Below, piece after piece: positions 55,461-62,377 of a DNA stretch of 64,000 nt (positions are counted from its first letter, which is position 1; each line of letters begins with the position of its first letter). The notes beneath the pieces are model-generated. The model saw nothing but the letters and a program-made list of their open reading frames with translations. It searched no databases and was not told the origin of the DNA. The translations under genes and the position numbers were made by a program. The stretch lies in the NCBI GenBank assembly GCA_964036295.1, contig OZ038470.1:9453078-9517077 (forward strand), written 5' to 3'. The stretch comes from Plumapathes pennacea. Lineage: Eukaryota > Cnidaria > Anthozoa > Antipatharia > Myriopathidae.

Positions 55461-55557
55461 CTAAAAATAGTGATGTGGCTAAAAATAGAAATGTGGTTAA
55501 AAATAGAGATGCTAAAAATAGTCAAGTGGCTAAAAATAGAGATGTGGCTAAAAATAG
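55443..55557 (+). promoter_or_regulatory. Seven 18-bp-phased MEF2-consensus repeats
   Basis: CTAAAAATAG at 55443, 55461, 55479, 55512, 55530 and 55548, and TTAAAAATAG at 55497; spacings 18, 18, 18, 15, 18, 18. The linker is mostly (A)NATGTGG. TCCCACATGGGG lies just upstream (55428-55439), as in the first cluster. The array is about 65 nt upstream of the ATG at 55624. Confidence 0.8.
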
Positions 55558-55623
55558 AAAATGCTGACGAATCCCTGCAGGACAAAAATAGTTTGTGATC
55601 GTGTTTAAAAATCATTTGCGAGG

Positions 55624-56416
55624 ATGGCACAAGCGATGTTAGATGCAGTGAGTCGTTTGGATGAGTTTATTCCTTTAAAGTAGAAGAAGAAAGCTCCGAA
55701 ACGAAAACAGATGCCAAACACCAAGGAGGAAGCTCCGGAGCGAAAACAGAAACCAAGCGATGAGGAGAAATCGTATGGAAAAGTGACACCACTTTCGATC
55801 ATCACTGATGAGAAAAGTGAGGTGCAGCGGTATGATGACTGGCCTTGGCAGTACGTGTCAGAGCAAGAGCGTATTCATGTGATGGGTGAGCGGTTGCAAG
55901 GTGTCTACAATGAGGAAGGGATGGTGGTGTTTCAACAACCCACTTGCAACATACGAGAGGTGGATACGGTGCCCAAGTTTGTGCCCTGGTACAATGTGGA
56001 TCCCTGGTTCAACGATGGTCGTGACAATTGAAGGCATAATTACGATTTGAACATCACCATCTACCGCCCTTTTGGTCCACACCCTCCACAAAACGTCGGA
56101 TACGAGCAGAATGAGATGAAGAAGCATCGGGATAGTTGGTTGAAGGGAGGAGCCCCCCGAGTCCACACTCTAGTGGATGGGGGTGGATGAACGAGGATCC
56201 TTATTCGCAGACGACCCCAAACTGCATCCTTGTGAACGGTATCATAAGGATTTGAAGGATGTGGTAGTGGTGCGTGAGCTGTTTGAATCGACAGGGCCAT
56301 GGTACAATCAATACCCCTTCTCCAAAATAACCGCAGCCAATTCCCTGAATCCATACCTGATACGTTGGGAATGGTATAATGTGCTGACCGGGTTTGTATG
56401 CCGCCCCCCGAGTTGA
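55624..56416 (+). pseudogene. Unrecognised viral gene with in-frame stops
   Basis: A frame from ATG at 55624 is interrupted by TAG at 55681-55683 and TGA at 56029-56031 but stays coding-like to about 56188, where a shift leads to the 56177-56416 frame. Early part Lys-rich (KKKAPKRKQ, EEAPERKQKPS); later part aromatic (DDWPWQYVSEQERIHVMG, VPKFVPWYNVDPWF, GPWYNQYPFSKI). No known domain; perhaps a structural protein. In-frame substitutions rather than indels favour true decay. Confidence 0.5.
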
Positions 56417-56808
56417 AACCAAGTTGTTTTGACGAGATACCATTCGAGGCCAGGCGACACTCTCGCTCATGCCAATGCTTTTGGGGTCTGATTTTGGAAG
56501 AGATCCGATCTACGATTGTGATCTACTGCCGCAATCATTGCATGGGGTGTCGCACCACGTCCTGGGTACAGCACAAAGAATGCGAGTCTACCATGGCCCA
56601 AGTGTGGAGTGAGAATACGTTTGAGATTCTCAACACACTGGATCTCAAGAGCCTGGAGATGGGGTGGAAACATATGTTGTGGCGTCAACAGTTGGAGGTG
56701 GATGTCGTGACCCAGGTGCTAGAGATTGCACCTCCTAGTGATTTGATCCGAATGTGGCAGCGAGAAACCCACTACAACCCCTACCCCAAGACTGTCCGAC
56801 ATGTATGA
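56398..56808 (+). CDS. Cys/His-cluster viral protein
   Basis: 136 codons from an ATG that overlaps the previous frame. Contains ILEEIRSTIVIYCRNHCMGC followed by His and Cys (QHKEC), a plausible zinc-binding site, and a helical C-terminal part (LEMGWKHMLWRQQLEVDV). No named family recognised; similar Cys/His clusters occur in proteins of invertebrate Polinton-like elements as far as I recall. Confidence 0.5.
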   Translation: MPPPELKPSCFDEIPFEARRHSRSCQCFWGLILEEIRSTIVIYCRNHCMGCRTTSWVQHKECESTMAQVWSENTFEILNTLDLKSLEMGWKHMLWRQQLEVDVVTQVLEIAPPSDLIRMWQRETHYNPYPKTVRHV

Positions 56809-56950
56809 TGTGTTGACGTGTGTGGTGGACGACCCACCCCCCGAGGGGTCTGAAGATGTGGCGCTGCTGTATGACTTCCCTACTTTTTGGGCTGCTTCCA
56901 GGGAACTGTTTGAAACCTTGAACACGCGTTTGAGCCAATTCATGGCTTAG
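56801..56950 (+). CDS. 49-residue acidic ORF overlapping the preceding gene's end
   Basis: ATG at 56801 overlaps the stop of the Cys/His gene (TGA 56806-56808). Acidic and aromatic (DDPPPEGSEDVALLYDF). Could be the true C-terminus of the preceding gene after a frameshift. Confidence 0.4.
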   Translation: MYDVLTCVVDDPPPEGSEDVALLYDFPTFWAASRELFETLNTRLSQFMA

Positions 56951-57041
56951 TATAAAGTGTCTGATTTGTTTTTTGATGATGGTTTGTCTGAGGTAGTGAA
57001 AGAGTTCAAGGATAGCGTGTAAACTAACTTTTAATAAGTAG

Positions 57042-57305
57042 TCATGAGGCACGTGTTCGATGATCACAAGCTGTTTCCAATGCATGTCCTATGGTGTTGC
57101 GATTGGTGCCTTTTATCAGTTTATTGGGGATTTTGATGTTGCCATTTTTGATGTTTTGTAACACTTCTTTAACAGCACACATTTGATTGGCGCCTGCTCG
57201 CAACAAACATCCGGGATCGTGCTCTATGTTGTGTAAAAATTTAGCATGACGTCGTAAAAGGGGGGTGGATCCTTGTCGCAGGGTGTCCATGATGATCCTT
57301 GTCAT
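57042..57305 (-). CDS. Small conserved-looking viral protein
   Basis: 87 codons from ATG at 57305. Sequence such as GSTPLLRRHAKFLHNI, LLRAGANQMCAVKEVLQNI and KNGNIKIP resembles a small helical protein I have seen near the protease in invertebrate Polintons; name and function unknown. Converges with the + strand block. Promoter at 57322-57330 overlaps the ATPase stop. Confidence 0.5.
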   Translation of the reverse strand: MTRIIMDTLRQGSTPLLRRHAKFLHNIEHDPGCLLRAGANQMCAVKEVLQNIKNGNIKIPNKLIKGTNRNTIGHALETACDHRTRAS

Positions 57306-57321
57306 GGGGTAGGGTTGCTTG

Positions 57322-57330
57322 TTTTTTATA
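57322..57330 (-). promoter_or_regulatory. TATA box fused to the ATPase stop codon
   Basis: CTA-TAA-AAA: the TAA stop at 57326-57328 lies within TATAAAAAA. About 25 nt to the ATG at 57305. Confidence 0.6.
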
Positions 57331-58042
57331 GGTTTAGGGAGGGCATGAAAACAAGGGTGTGGCTGCGATCAGCCAGGATGTCGATCCGTAGATGACAGCG
57401 ATCATCGGTGCGTATGTCATAGTCTAGACATAAGTTGGAGAAGGGTTTCTTGTAGGCTCTGTGACGTATCCAGTTCATGATTTTTCGCACTTGTTTTTTG
57501 TCGTAAGTGGATTGTAACAAGTGTTTAATCACATTCATGTTGCGCATTTCAATGATGAAAAGGGTGACTGAAATATTGCGTGCCAAATCCACTGAATGAC
57601 GTCCCGAAGTTTTGGGTGATCATGAACGCTGTGATGCCCAGATGATGGGATTGTTCAGTGAACAGCTTTAGGATGGGAGAGTCTTTTTGGGTATTTCTTT
57701 CATAAAATCATCCAAGACGATGATCTGTGTTTCACCCTCGGGTACTTTGTGGGGGAAGTCCGATTCAATGGAGTCGGGGAGGCCTTGCTTGAGTTCCACC
57801 TCCATGTGTTTGAGGGGTTCGTAGCCCGGCTGCATGGTGGAATAATGCCATACGACGTGGGTGACAGGGTCTTTGAAAAATAATTCGGAGCGTTTGAGAA
57901 TGTTGACAATCAAGGTGGTTTTGCCACTGTTGGAAGGCCCACATACGACGATGCGGGCAGGGTGTTTGAATTTGAGATCCAGGGCATCATGGGGGATTTT
58001 GGCAGGCAGTTCTCCATGAGCATGAGCTTTGCGCTTAGGCAT
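57326..58042 (-). pseudogene. Packaging ATPase (A32-like), frameshifted
   Basis: Genome-packaging ATPase of the second element. ATG at 58042; Walker A CGPSNSGKTTL at residues 34-44, Walker B QIIVLDDFM at residues 106-114, then a stop at 57668. The following conserved stretch (HHLGITAFMITQNFG) is in a second frame at about 57640-57600 and the C-terminal part (LARNISVTLFIIEMRN, then a basic tail) in a third frame ending at 57326. Two indels therefore break the gene. Its Walker A differs from the array's GPTNCGKT, so the elements are different lineages. It follows the protease by 38 nt. Confidence 0.85.
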
Positions 58043-58073
58043 GATGAGACAGAAGGTGGGTTAAAAGGAAGGG

Positions 58074-58085
58074 GTTTTATTTATG
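58074..58085 (-). promoter_or_regulatory. TATA-like/AATAAA motif at the protease stop
   Basis: CATAAATAAAAC: the protease TAA (58081-58083) is embedded, AATAAA overlaps it, and the ATPase ATG is about 35 nt downstream. Confidence 0.5.
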
Positions 58086-58632
58086 GTTTTTTTTGTAGGG
58101 TACAAGTTTGGCTTTGAGCCAAAGCAACGTCGGAAATAATATGATGAGGGTCTAAATCTACACTGGCTAAATGGGCTACTCGCCTGTCGTTTTGTTGGAA
58201 ACGTTGGGGTGTCAAGTCGGAGTAGCGGGATTCATAGGTGTGGGTGAGGCCGGGGCGAGCGGCTACATAGATGCAATAATTACCACAGGCATTGCTCTTG
58301 CCTTGATAGCGTATGGGGTTTTGGGTGACACGAGAAAAGTGAGTGAGAAATTGGTTGAATCCTTGGTTTTGGTAGGTGCGTAGGTCTAATCCAAAACTAT
58401 CAAACACGTGTAAGTGTCCTGGACGGTCACATCCCATGAAAATCCAATGTTCCCCGGGTTTGGAGATGGAGTGTGTGTTGACTACCAATTGCCATGGGCA
58501 AAAGTGGCCGTATTTGTCTAGGGGGGTGGGGGTGGGTAGTTGGTCAGACGCATACACACCGCAAAACAAGTGTTGGGTGAGAGGGTGTTGCGACAAGAGT
58601 TGGTCCAGTTGTCGAGTCCAGAGGGCTTTCAT
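58081..58632 (-). CDS. Adenain-type cysteine protease
   Basis: Intact 183-residue protein. This family processes capsid and core precursors during virion maturation. Catalytic residues are visible: His62 (GEHWIFM), Asp78 (HVFDSFG), Gln110 (IRYQGKS) as oxyanion-hole residue, and Cys116 in NACGNYC. Length is close to the adenovirus enzyme and Polinton homologues. Its ATG overlaps the MCP stop (ATGA), so the two genes are tightly coupled. The Pro/Gln-rich tail after residue 150 has no recognised role. Confidence 0.92.
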   Translation of the reverse strand: MKALWTRQLDQLLSQHPLTQHLFCGVYASDQLPTPTPLDKYGHFCPWQLVVNTHSISKPGEHWIFMGCDRPGHLHVFDSFGLDLRTYQNQGFNQFLTHFSRVTQNPIRYQGKSNACGNYCIYVAARPGLTHTYESRYSDLTPQRFQQNDRRVAHLASVDLDPHHIISDVALAQSQTCTLQKKP

Positions 58633-60011
58633 TGTCGACCGTTGTAGATGACGGAGTCCACCATGTCTAAACTCAGTCGGGAGGTGTGGAATAGGAAGAA
58701 GTGTGCTTTGAGGTCCCCTTGACTGTTGGGATTAAAGTACACTTTGAAACGTTGGGTGCCTGTGGGCAGTTTGTAGAGGATGGGGCTGTTTAGCACTTGG
58801 TCGGGCACAAAGCTGAAGAGGTACAGGTTGTATTGGTCAAAGTATTCCTTCTGGCTCAAGTTTATACCCTGCCCAGTCAGTCGGAAGAGATTGCTGAGAC
58901 GGCGGAACCCCTCCAACAATTCTTCGTTTAGATCAATTTCATCATATCCCCCATCCCCATCGGTGTCCACTTTTTCCACCCCATTCTTTTTAAATTTGTA
59001 GGGATTCAGAGGACGTCCTGTGCTGGTTTTCGGTTTCTCAAAATTGTTTTGCGGTTGTAGTGGCAGAATGATGTGGATGGGCATGGGGCCCTGGGAAACA
59101 ACATCTGTGAATTGGTGCCAGGCCACTCCATTGGGGACCGTATAGGTTTTGAATTCCACATTTCTCATGGCTCTGGTGGCATAGGAGCCACCGGTCAATG
59201 CTCTTTCAATAGGTAGTATTTTGCCAGGATCCAACATGGGGTGGAAGAGTTTTATGTAGGGTTTTCCGGTCAATTCCACTTTGGCGCCTAGCGCTCCTCC
59301 CGAGATCAAGGGCCAGTTGTTGTTGAAAGGAAAGAATTTGAGGGTGACTCTCACTTGGGGTGGTAGGTACTGGTCTGTGCTGAAAACGGGCATTTGCCCC
59401 AATGGCAACTGGAAGGTGACCTCTTTGGCATAGGCAGGGTCATCTGCTGTGCCATCTTCATCACCGTCCTCGGTGGAAAGAAACAGTTCACGGGGATCCA
59501 TTCCTCGTTGTTTTTGTCTTCCATGGCATCGCTCACGGTGTCTACATCCATGTACCCTTGGAGGGAAGCCCAGCTTTTTTTGTCCTCTTTCAACAAAAAG
59601 AGCCATGCCAGCAGCCATTGAGTGAAGGGGAAGCCTTTGTCCGCGGGGGGGGGAAGGTGGACCGATTTGCTTGCCATTCATAAGCACTTCTACCAATCTC
59701 CAGAAACTATAGGCCATGTTTTGAACACAGGCCACACGAGGTTTCCAATCTGCCCCTTCTGTTTTGGTCAGTTTCAGGGTGAACACCATATAGGATTTGT
59801 TCATATTGGTCCATTTGTCCGAGTTCCAAATGTCGAATTCTACTGGGTTGTAATTGTCGTTGATGGGAAAGATTTTTCGCTGCTCCAGACCGAAAAGTTC
59901 ATTGTTGGTGGGGGGGCTTGTAAACATCCGGATTCCTGGTGTTAAGGTGGGTAGGGCGGGTTTAGCCTGTTTGGCGGGGATTTTGCGCCCCCGTGCCTTA
60001 CGTTTGACCAT
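58629..60011 (-). CDS. Double-jelly-roll major capsid protein, two compensating frameshifts
   Basis: 460 codons; basic N-terminus (MVKRKARGRKIPAK) as in many capsid proteins of this group, then beta-rich sequence (NPVEFDIWNSDKWTNMNKS; FQLPLGQMPVF; QVRVTLKFFPF) ending FFLFHTSRLSLDMVDS. Position between core proteins and the adenain gene supports MCP. Between about 59500 and 59650 the ORF reads an unlikely Arg/His-rich sequence, while the neighbouring frame gives a normal one. The shifts lie in a C9 run (59645-59653) and a C4 run (near 59495), so one base was gained and one lost. It has its own TATA box at 60051-60059. Confidence 0.82.
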   Translation of the reverse strand: MVKRKARGRKIPAKQAKPALPTLTPGIRMFTSPPTNNELFGLEQRKIFPINDNYNPVEFDIWNSDKWTNMNKSYMVFTLKLTKTEGADWKPRVACVQNMAYSFWRLVEVLMNGKQIGPPSPPRGQRLPLHSMAAGMALFVERGQKKLGFPPRVHGCRHRERCHGRQKQRGMDPRELFLSTEDGDEDGTADDPAYAKEVTFQLPLGQMPVFSTDQYLPPQVRVTLKFFPFNNNWPLISGGALGAKVELTGKPYIKLFHPMLDPGKILPIERALTGGSYATRAMRNVEFKTYTVPNGVAWHQFTDVVSQGPMPIHIILPLQPQNNFEKPKTSTGRPLNPYKFKKNGVEKVDTDGDGGYDEIDLNEELLEGFRRLSNLFRLTGQGINLSQKEYFDQYNLYLFSFVPDQVLNSPILYKLPTGTQRFKVYFNPNSQGDLKAHFFLFHTSRLSLDMVDSVIYNGRQ

Positions 60012-60050
60012 GATTGCAAAAAGTGATGAGTCGGAGTTGAAGAGAACATT

Positions 60051-60059
60051 CTATTTATA
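60051..60059 (-). promoter_or_regulatory. MCP TATA box containing the upstream stop codon
   Basis: TATAAATAG; its TAA (60055-60057) is the stop of the Lys-rich gene. 40 nt to the MCP ATG. Confidence 0.65.
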
Positions 60060-60579
60060 CGTATAGGATAAGTGTCGGCTGTAGTCTGGTCCTGTCCAAC
60101 CATACATTTTGGTTGCCCATGGGGGGTGTCCAGACGGTTCCACCATGCTGTTTACGCTTTTTCTGGATGGACACCTTTTTCTTGGTGGTGGACGCCTTTT
60201 TCTTCAATGGCTTTTTCTTTTTCTTCAATGGCTTCTTCTTCAATGGCTTTTTCTTCAATGACTTTTTCTTTAAGGTTATTCTTTTTTTCTTGGGTGGGGT
60301 TGGGGGTGGTTCTTCCTCATACTCGCTTTCCTCCTCCTCCTCCTCCTCATCTTCATACGCTTCAGCGGCTCGTTTTCGAGAGGCAGCTGCTTTTTGAGCC
60401 ACGGTGTTTAAGGTTTTTTCTAGTTTCCCACTTTTTAAAAACTCTTGTGCTTTGTTGCCCGCATGATCTATGATTTTTTTGCCAGCATCGGCTAGGACTT
60501 TGTCTAAGAAGCCTCCACGTTGTGTTCGGGGGTAGGCTAAAATGCCTAAACTACGGTTGTACTTGTTCATGGAGCGCAT
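60055..60579 (-). CDS. Lys-rich core-like protein with amphipathic N-terminal region
   Basis: 174 residues. An N-terminal helical part (GGFLDKVLADAGKKIIDHA) recalls the amphipathic region of adenoviral pVI-type proteins. Then an acidic run (EDEEEEEEESEYEEE), and a C-terminal half made of KKKPLKKK repeats encoded by slippage-prone TTCTTCAATGGC repeats (60180-60270). Likely a DNA-condensing or capsid-lining protein that would be a protease substrate; inferred from composition and position next to the MCP. Confidence 0.6.
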   Translation of the reverse strand: MRSMNKYNRSLGILAYPRTQRGGFLDKVLADAGKKIIDHAGNKAQEFLKSGKLEKTLNTVAQKAAASRKRAAEAYEDEEEEEEESEYEEEPPPTPPKKKRITLKKKSLKKKPLKKKPLKKKKKPLKKKASTTKKKVSIQKKRKQHGGTVWTPPMGNQNVWLDRTRLQPTLILYV

Positions 60580-60613
60580 GATGGTGAATATTGTTCAAGA
60601 AAATCACACCACT

Positions 60614-60621
60614 CCTTTATA
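60614..60621 (-). promoter_or_regulatory. TATA box containing the stop codon of the upstream basic gene
   Basis: TATAAAGG; TAA at 60617-60619 ends the upstream gene (CTA-TAA). 35 nt to ATG 60579. Confidence 0.65.
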
Positions 60622-60823
60622 GGATCGGGATGTATTGACACATGGGGTTCAATCGGCGGATGGGGTTGTACTTGCGCATGTTGTACATCATCTTACCGCA
60701 GGAGAGGGGAAATTGTTGACACGTCTTGACGGCTAATTTGGCACCTGCTTTGACTACGAAGGGGGGACCATACCCCTTTTGTAAACGGCGGCGGTGACGC
60801 GATTTTCTACGTTTACGAACCAT
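60617..60823 (-). CDS. Small Arg/Lys-rich protein (68 residues)
   Basis: The ATG at 60823 is chosen because the TATA box lies 33 nt upstream; the frame is open further upstream but that part lies before the promoter. Starts MVRKRRKSRHRRRLQKGYG, then a hydrophobic/basic middle (PPFVVKAGAKLAVK). Similar in size and charge to the small basic core peptides of adenoviruses; homology not shown. Confidence 0.6.
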   Translation of the reverse strand: MVRKRRKSRHRRRLQKGYGPPFVVKAGAKLAVKTCQQFPLSCGKMMYNMRKYNPIRRLNPMCQYIPIL

Positions 60824-60855
60824 GATGACTGAGAGTTTACAACGAAATGCATTTT

Positions 60856-60863
60856 TATTTATA
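60856..60863 (-). promoter_or_regulatory. Stop codon, TATA box and AATAAA in one 12-nt motif
   Basis: GTATAAATAAAAAT. The TAA at 60859-60861 ends the upstream gene, TATAAATA drives the basic gene (ATG 33 nt away) and AATAAA overlaps. Confidence 0.65.
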
Positions 60864-61053
60864 CGTTTTTCTGCTGTTTTTTCCATCGCTCATAATCTCC
60901 ATAGTCCACGAAGACAGCACCAGGCTTGCGAAGAATGTACCGACCATCCATCAAATTACTCGTCAATTGTTTAGCAAAGTCCATGGCCTCATCCCTCCCC
61001 ATTGATGGCGACGGTGACAACGTGGAAGTTTCCGTTTTCGGCACTTTCGACAC
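60859..61053 (-). CDS. Small hypothetical viral protein, start unresolved
   Basis: Open frame ending FVDYGDYERWKKQQKNV. The first in-frame ATG is at 61002 (47 residues, MGRDEAMDFAKQL); an upstream open part rich in Ser/Thr/Pro begins at a GTG at 61053. An ATG at 61055 in another frame sits at the expected distance from a TATAAAA at about 61090-61096, so a small indel near the start is likely. No family recognised. Confidence 0.45.
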   Translation of the reverse strand: MSKVPKTETSTLSPSPSMGRDEAMDFAKQLTSNLMDGRYILRKPGAVFVDYGDYERWKKQQKNV

Positions 61054-61069
61054 ATCGTGTTTTTGTTTT

Positions 61070-61270
61070 TTATCGTCGATGTCTTCGTCTTTTATAGATC
61101 ACTTTACGCCGTCGTTCACGCCCACGCTGTTTTTGAGTGGGAAACGGGCGCAGACCCTCAGGCCCTCGCCCCCTCTGAGTGGGATAGGGGCGCAGACCCT
61201 CAGAACCTCCCCCTTTCTGGGGGTATAGCACCCGACCTCGACTACGATTGTCTTTCCGAGTGACTTTCAT
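61070..61270 (-). CDS. Very basic repeat-containing protein (66 residues)
   Basis: ATG at 61270, 34 nt from its TATA box. Two near-identical internal repeats, GGGSEGLRPYPTQRGRG and GPEGLRPFPTQKQRGRE, are flanked by Arg-rich ends (RRRKVIYKRRRHRR). Composition suggests nucleic-acid binding, like a protamine or viral core peptide. Confidence 0.55.
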   Translation of the reverse strand: MKVTRKDNRSRGRVLYPQKGGGSEGLRPYPTQRGRGPEGLRPFPTQKQRGRERRRKVIYKRRRHRR

Positions 61271-61303
61271 GTTGGGCAATAGAATTCGCTAGAGGTGTCC
61301 TTT

Positions 61304-61311
61304 TATTTATA
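61304..61311 (-). promoter_or_regulatory. TATA box directly after the upstream TAG stop
   Basis: TAG-GTATAAATAAAAGG: one base separates the stop (61313-61315) from TATAAATA; AATAAA overlaps. 34 nt to ATG 61270. Confidence 0.65.
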
Positions 61312-61312
61312 C

Positions 61313-62337
61313 CTATTCACAGTCATAGATATTCTTCCCTCTAAAGTGAAGGCTGACGTAGGTGTTGCACGCATCCTTGTTGGCAAATTTGATGGGGTGT
61401 CTGTCTTCATCTTCCATCCAAAGATGCAAGGCGTCTATGGTGCGTGGTTGGATGGGTAGGTAGGAAGGTTTTAGAACTTTATACTCGTGCAGAGCATGCA
61501 TGTGTTTATGTTCTACCGTGGGGAGTGGGGCTGTAAACAGCAGCGGTTTGAGATGGCCATTGAAGATTCTGTATTTCGATACATTCGAATACACACATAA
61601 GTATTGACGTACTTCGTCATGTTTGTCCTGGTGGTATTTCAAGGGGTGTCGTCGGGCAATGGGATCCACCTGCATGCTCAAGAATGGGCTTAACGGCTGC
61701 AAGAGTTGCCTCTGTATAGGGGGGTTTGGCGTATCGGGCGGGACATAGTTGGTGGTATACTGAGATAGGTGGACAAATTGTCCACTCTCCATATGTATAT
61801 GATAGCCCGTCTGTAGGGAGGCATGCAGTCCCAGGTCCAATAGCTCCGACAAATAGGCGTTGGCCAGCAGAAGGAACGTGGTGTCTTGGATGTAACAATA
61901 CATGCTCACATCGGTGTGTGGAAGTGCCACACGTCGAAATTGACTCCCCAAGGCTGTGTTGGTGATGCGGATGATGTCATCCACCAAATCATCAACAACC
62001 TCATAAGGACCTTCTTGGAGGGTAAATACCACAGCTTTCTTATTAGTGCCTAACCACGCTCCATGGGAGCCCAGGGTAACTGGGGTGGTGATGTCCGGGG
62101 GAACGTGAGGTGCGTTTCCCTTAGGGATGGGTAGGGCTATCCATTGCATCGTGCGCGTTTTAAGCGCTCTTTGTCAAGCTGCCAGGTACAGGGTATATAC
62201 AGCGTCTTCAGACCCATTTCCCAACTTGAGTCTAAAGGTATGGGGTAGGGTAACGTATTGACAAAGTTACCTGGTGTGTTGATGCGCGGCAAGGTATGCT
62301 TCGCATGACTAAACACGGCCACGGTAAACGAGTCCAT
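61313..62337 (-). pseudogene. Probable minor-capsid protein, paralogue A, split frame
   Basis: Two frames overlapping by 13 nt: 62137-62337 (66 codons, with NTPGNFVNTLPYP and LDSSWEMGLKTLYIP) and 61313-62149 (278 codons, ending ALHLWMEDEDRHP and YVSLHFRGKNIY). The N-terminal module and the C-terminal module match those of paralogue B, and the C-terminal module also that of C, so the two frames probably were one gene of about 340 codons broken by an indel. Proteins with this pair of modules are common in invertebrate Polintons, where a vertex or minor-capsid role is suspected. Own TATA box at 62369. Confidence 0.65.
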
Positions 62338-62368
62338 AGCGATTATGAGAATCACCCAGCTGGTTTTT

Positions 62369-62377
62369 TATTTTATA
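62369..62377 (-). promoter_or_regulatory. TATA box containing the stop codon of paralogue B
   Basis: GTATAAAATAAAA; TAA at 62373-62375 is the upstream stop and AATAAA overlaps. 32 nt to ATG 62337. Confidence 0.65.

Noticed and set aside
55624..56190. Alternative genetic code or stop-codon readthrough to explain in-frame stops
   Set aside because: All three stop codons occur in frame within one element and the neighbouring genes use standard stops, so pseudogenisation is simpler.
56177..56416. 79-codon ORF as an independent gene
   Set aside because: Its sequence continues the upstream coding-like frame after a shift and its ATG has no promoter; treated as the last part of the 55624 gene.
60113..60397. 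Phe-rich + strand ORF that looks like a membrane protein
   Set aside because: Antisense of the KKKPLKKK repeats; AAG repeats read backwards give Phe and Leu.
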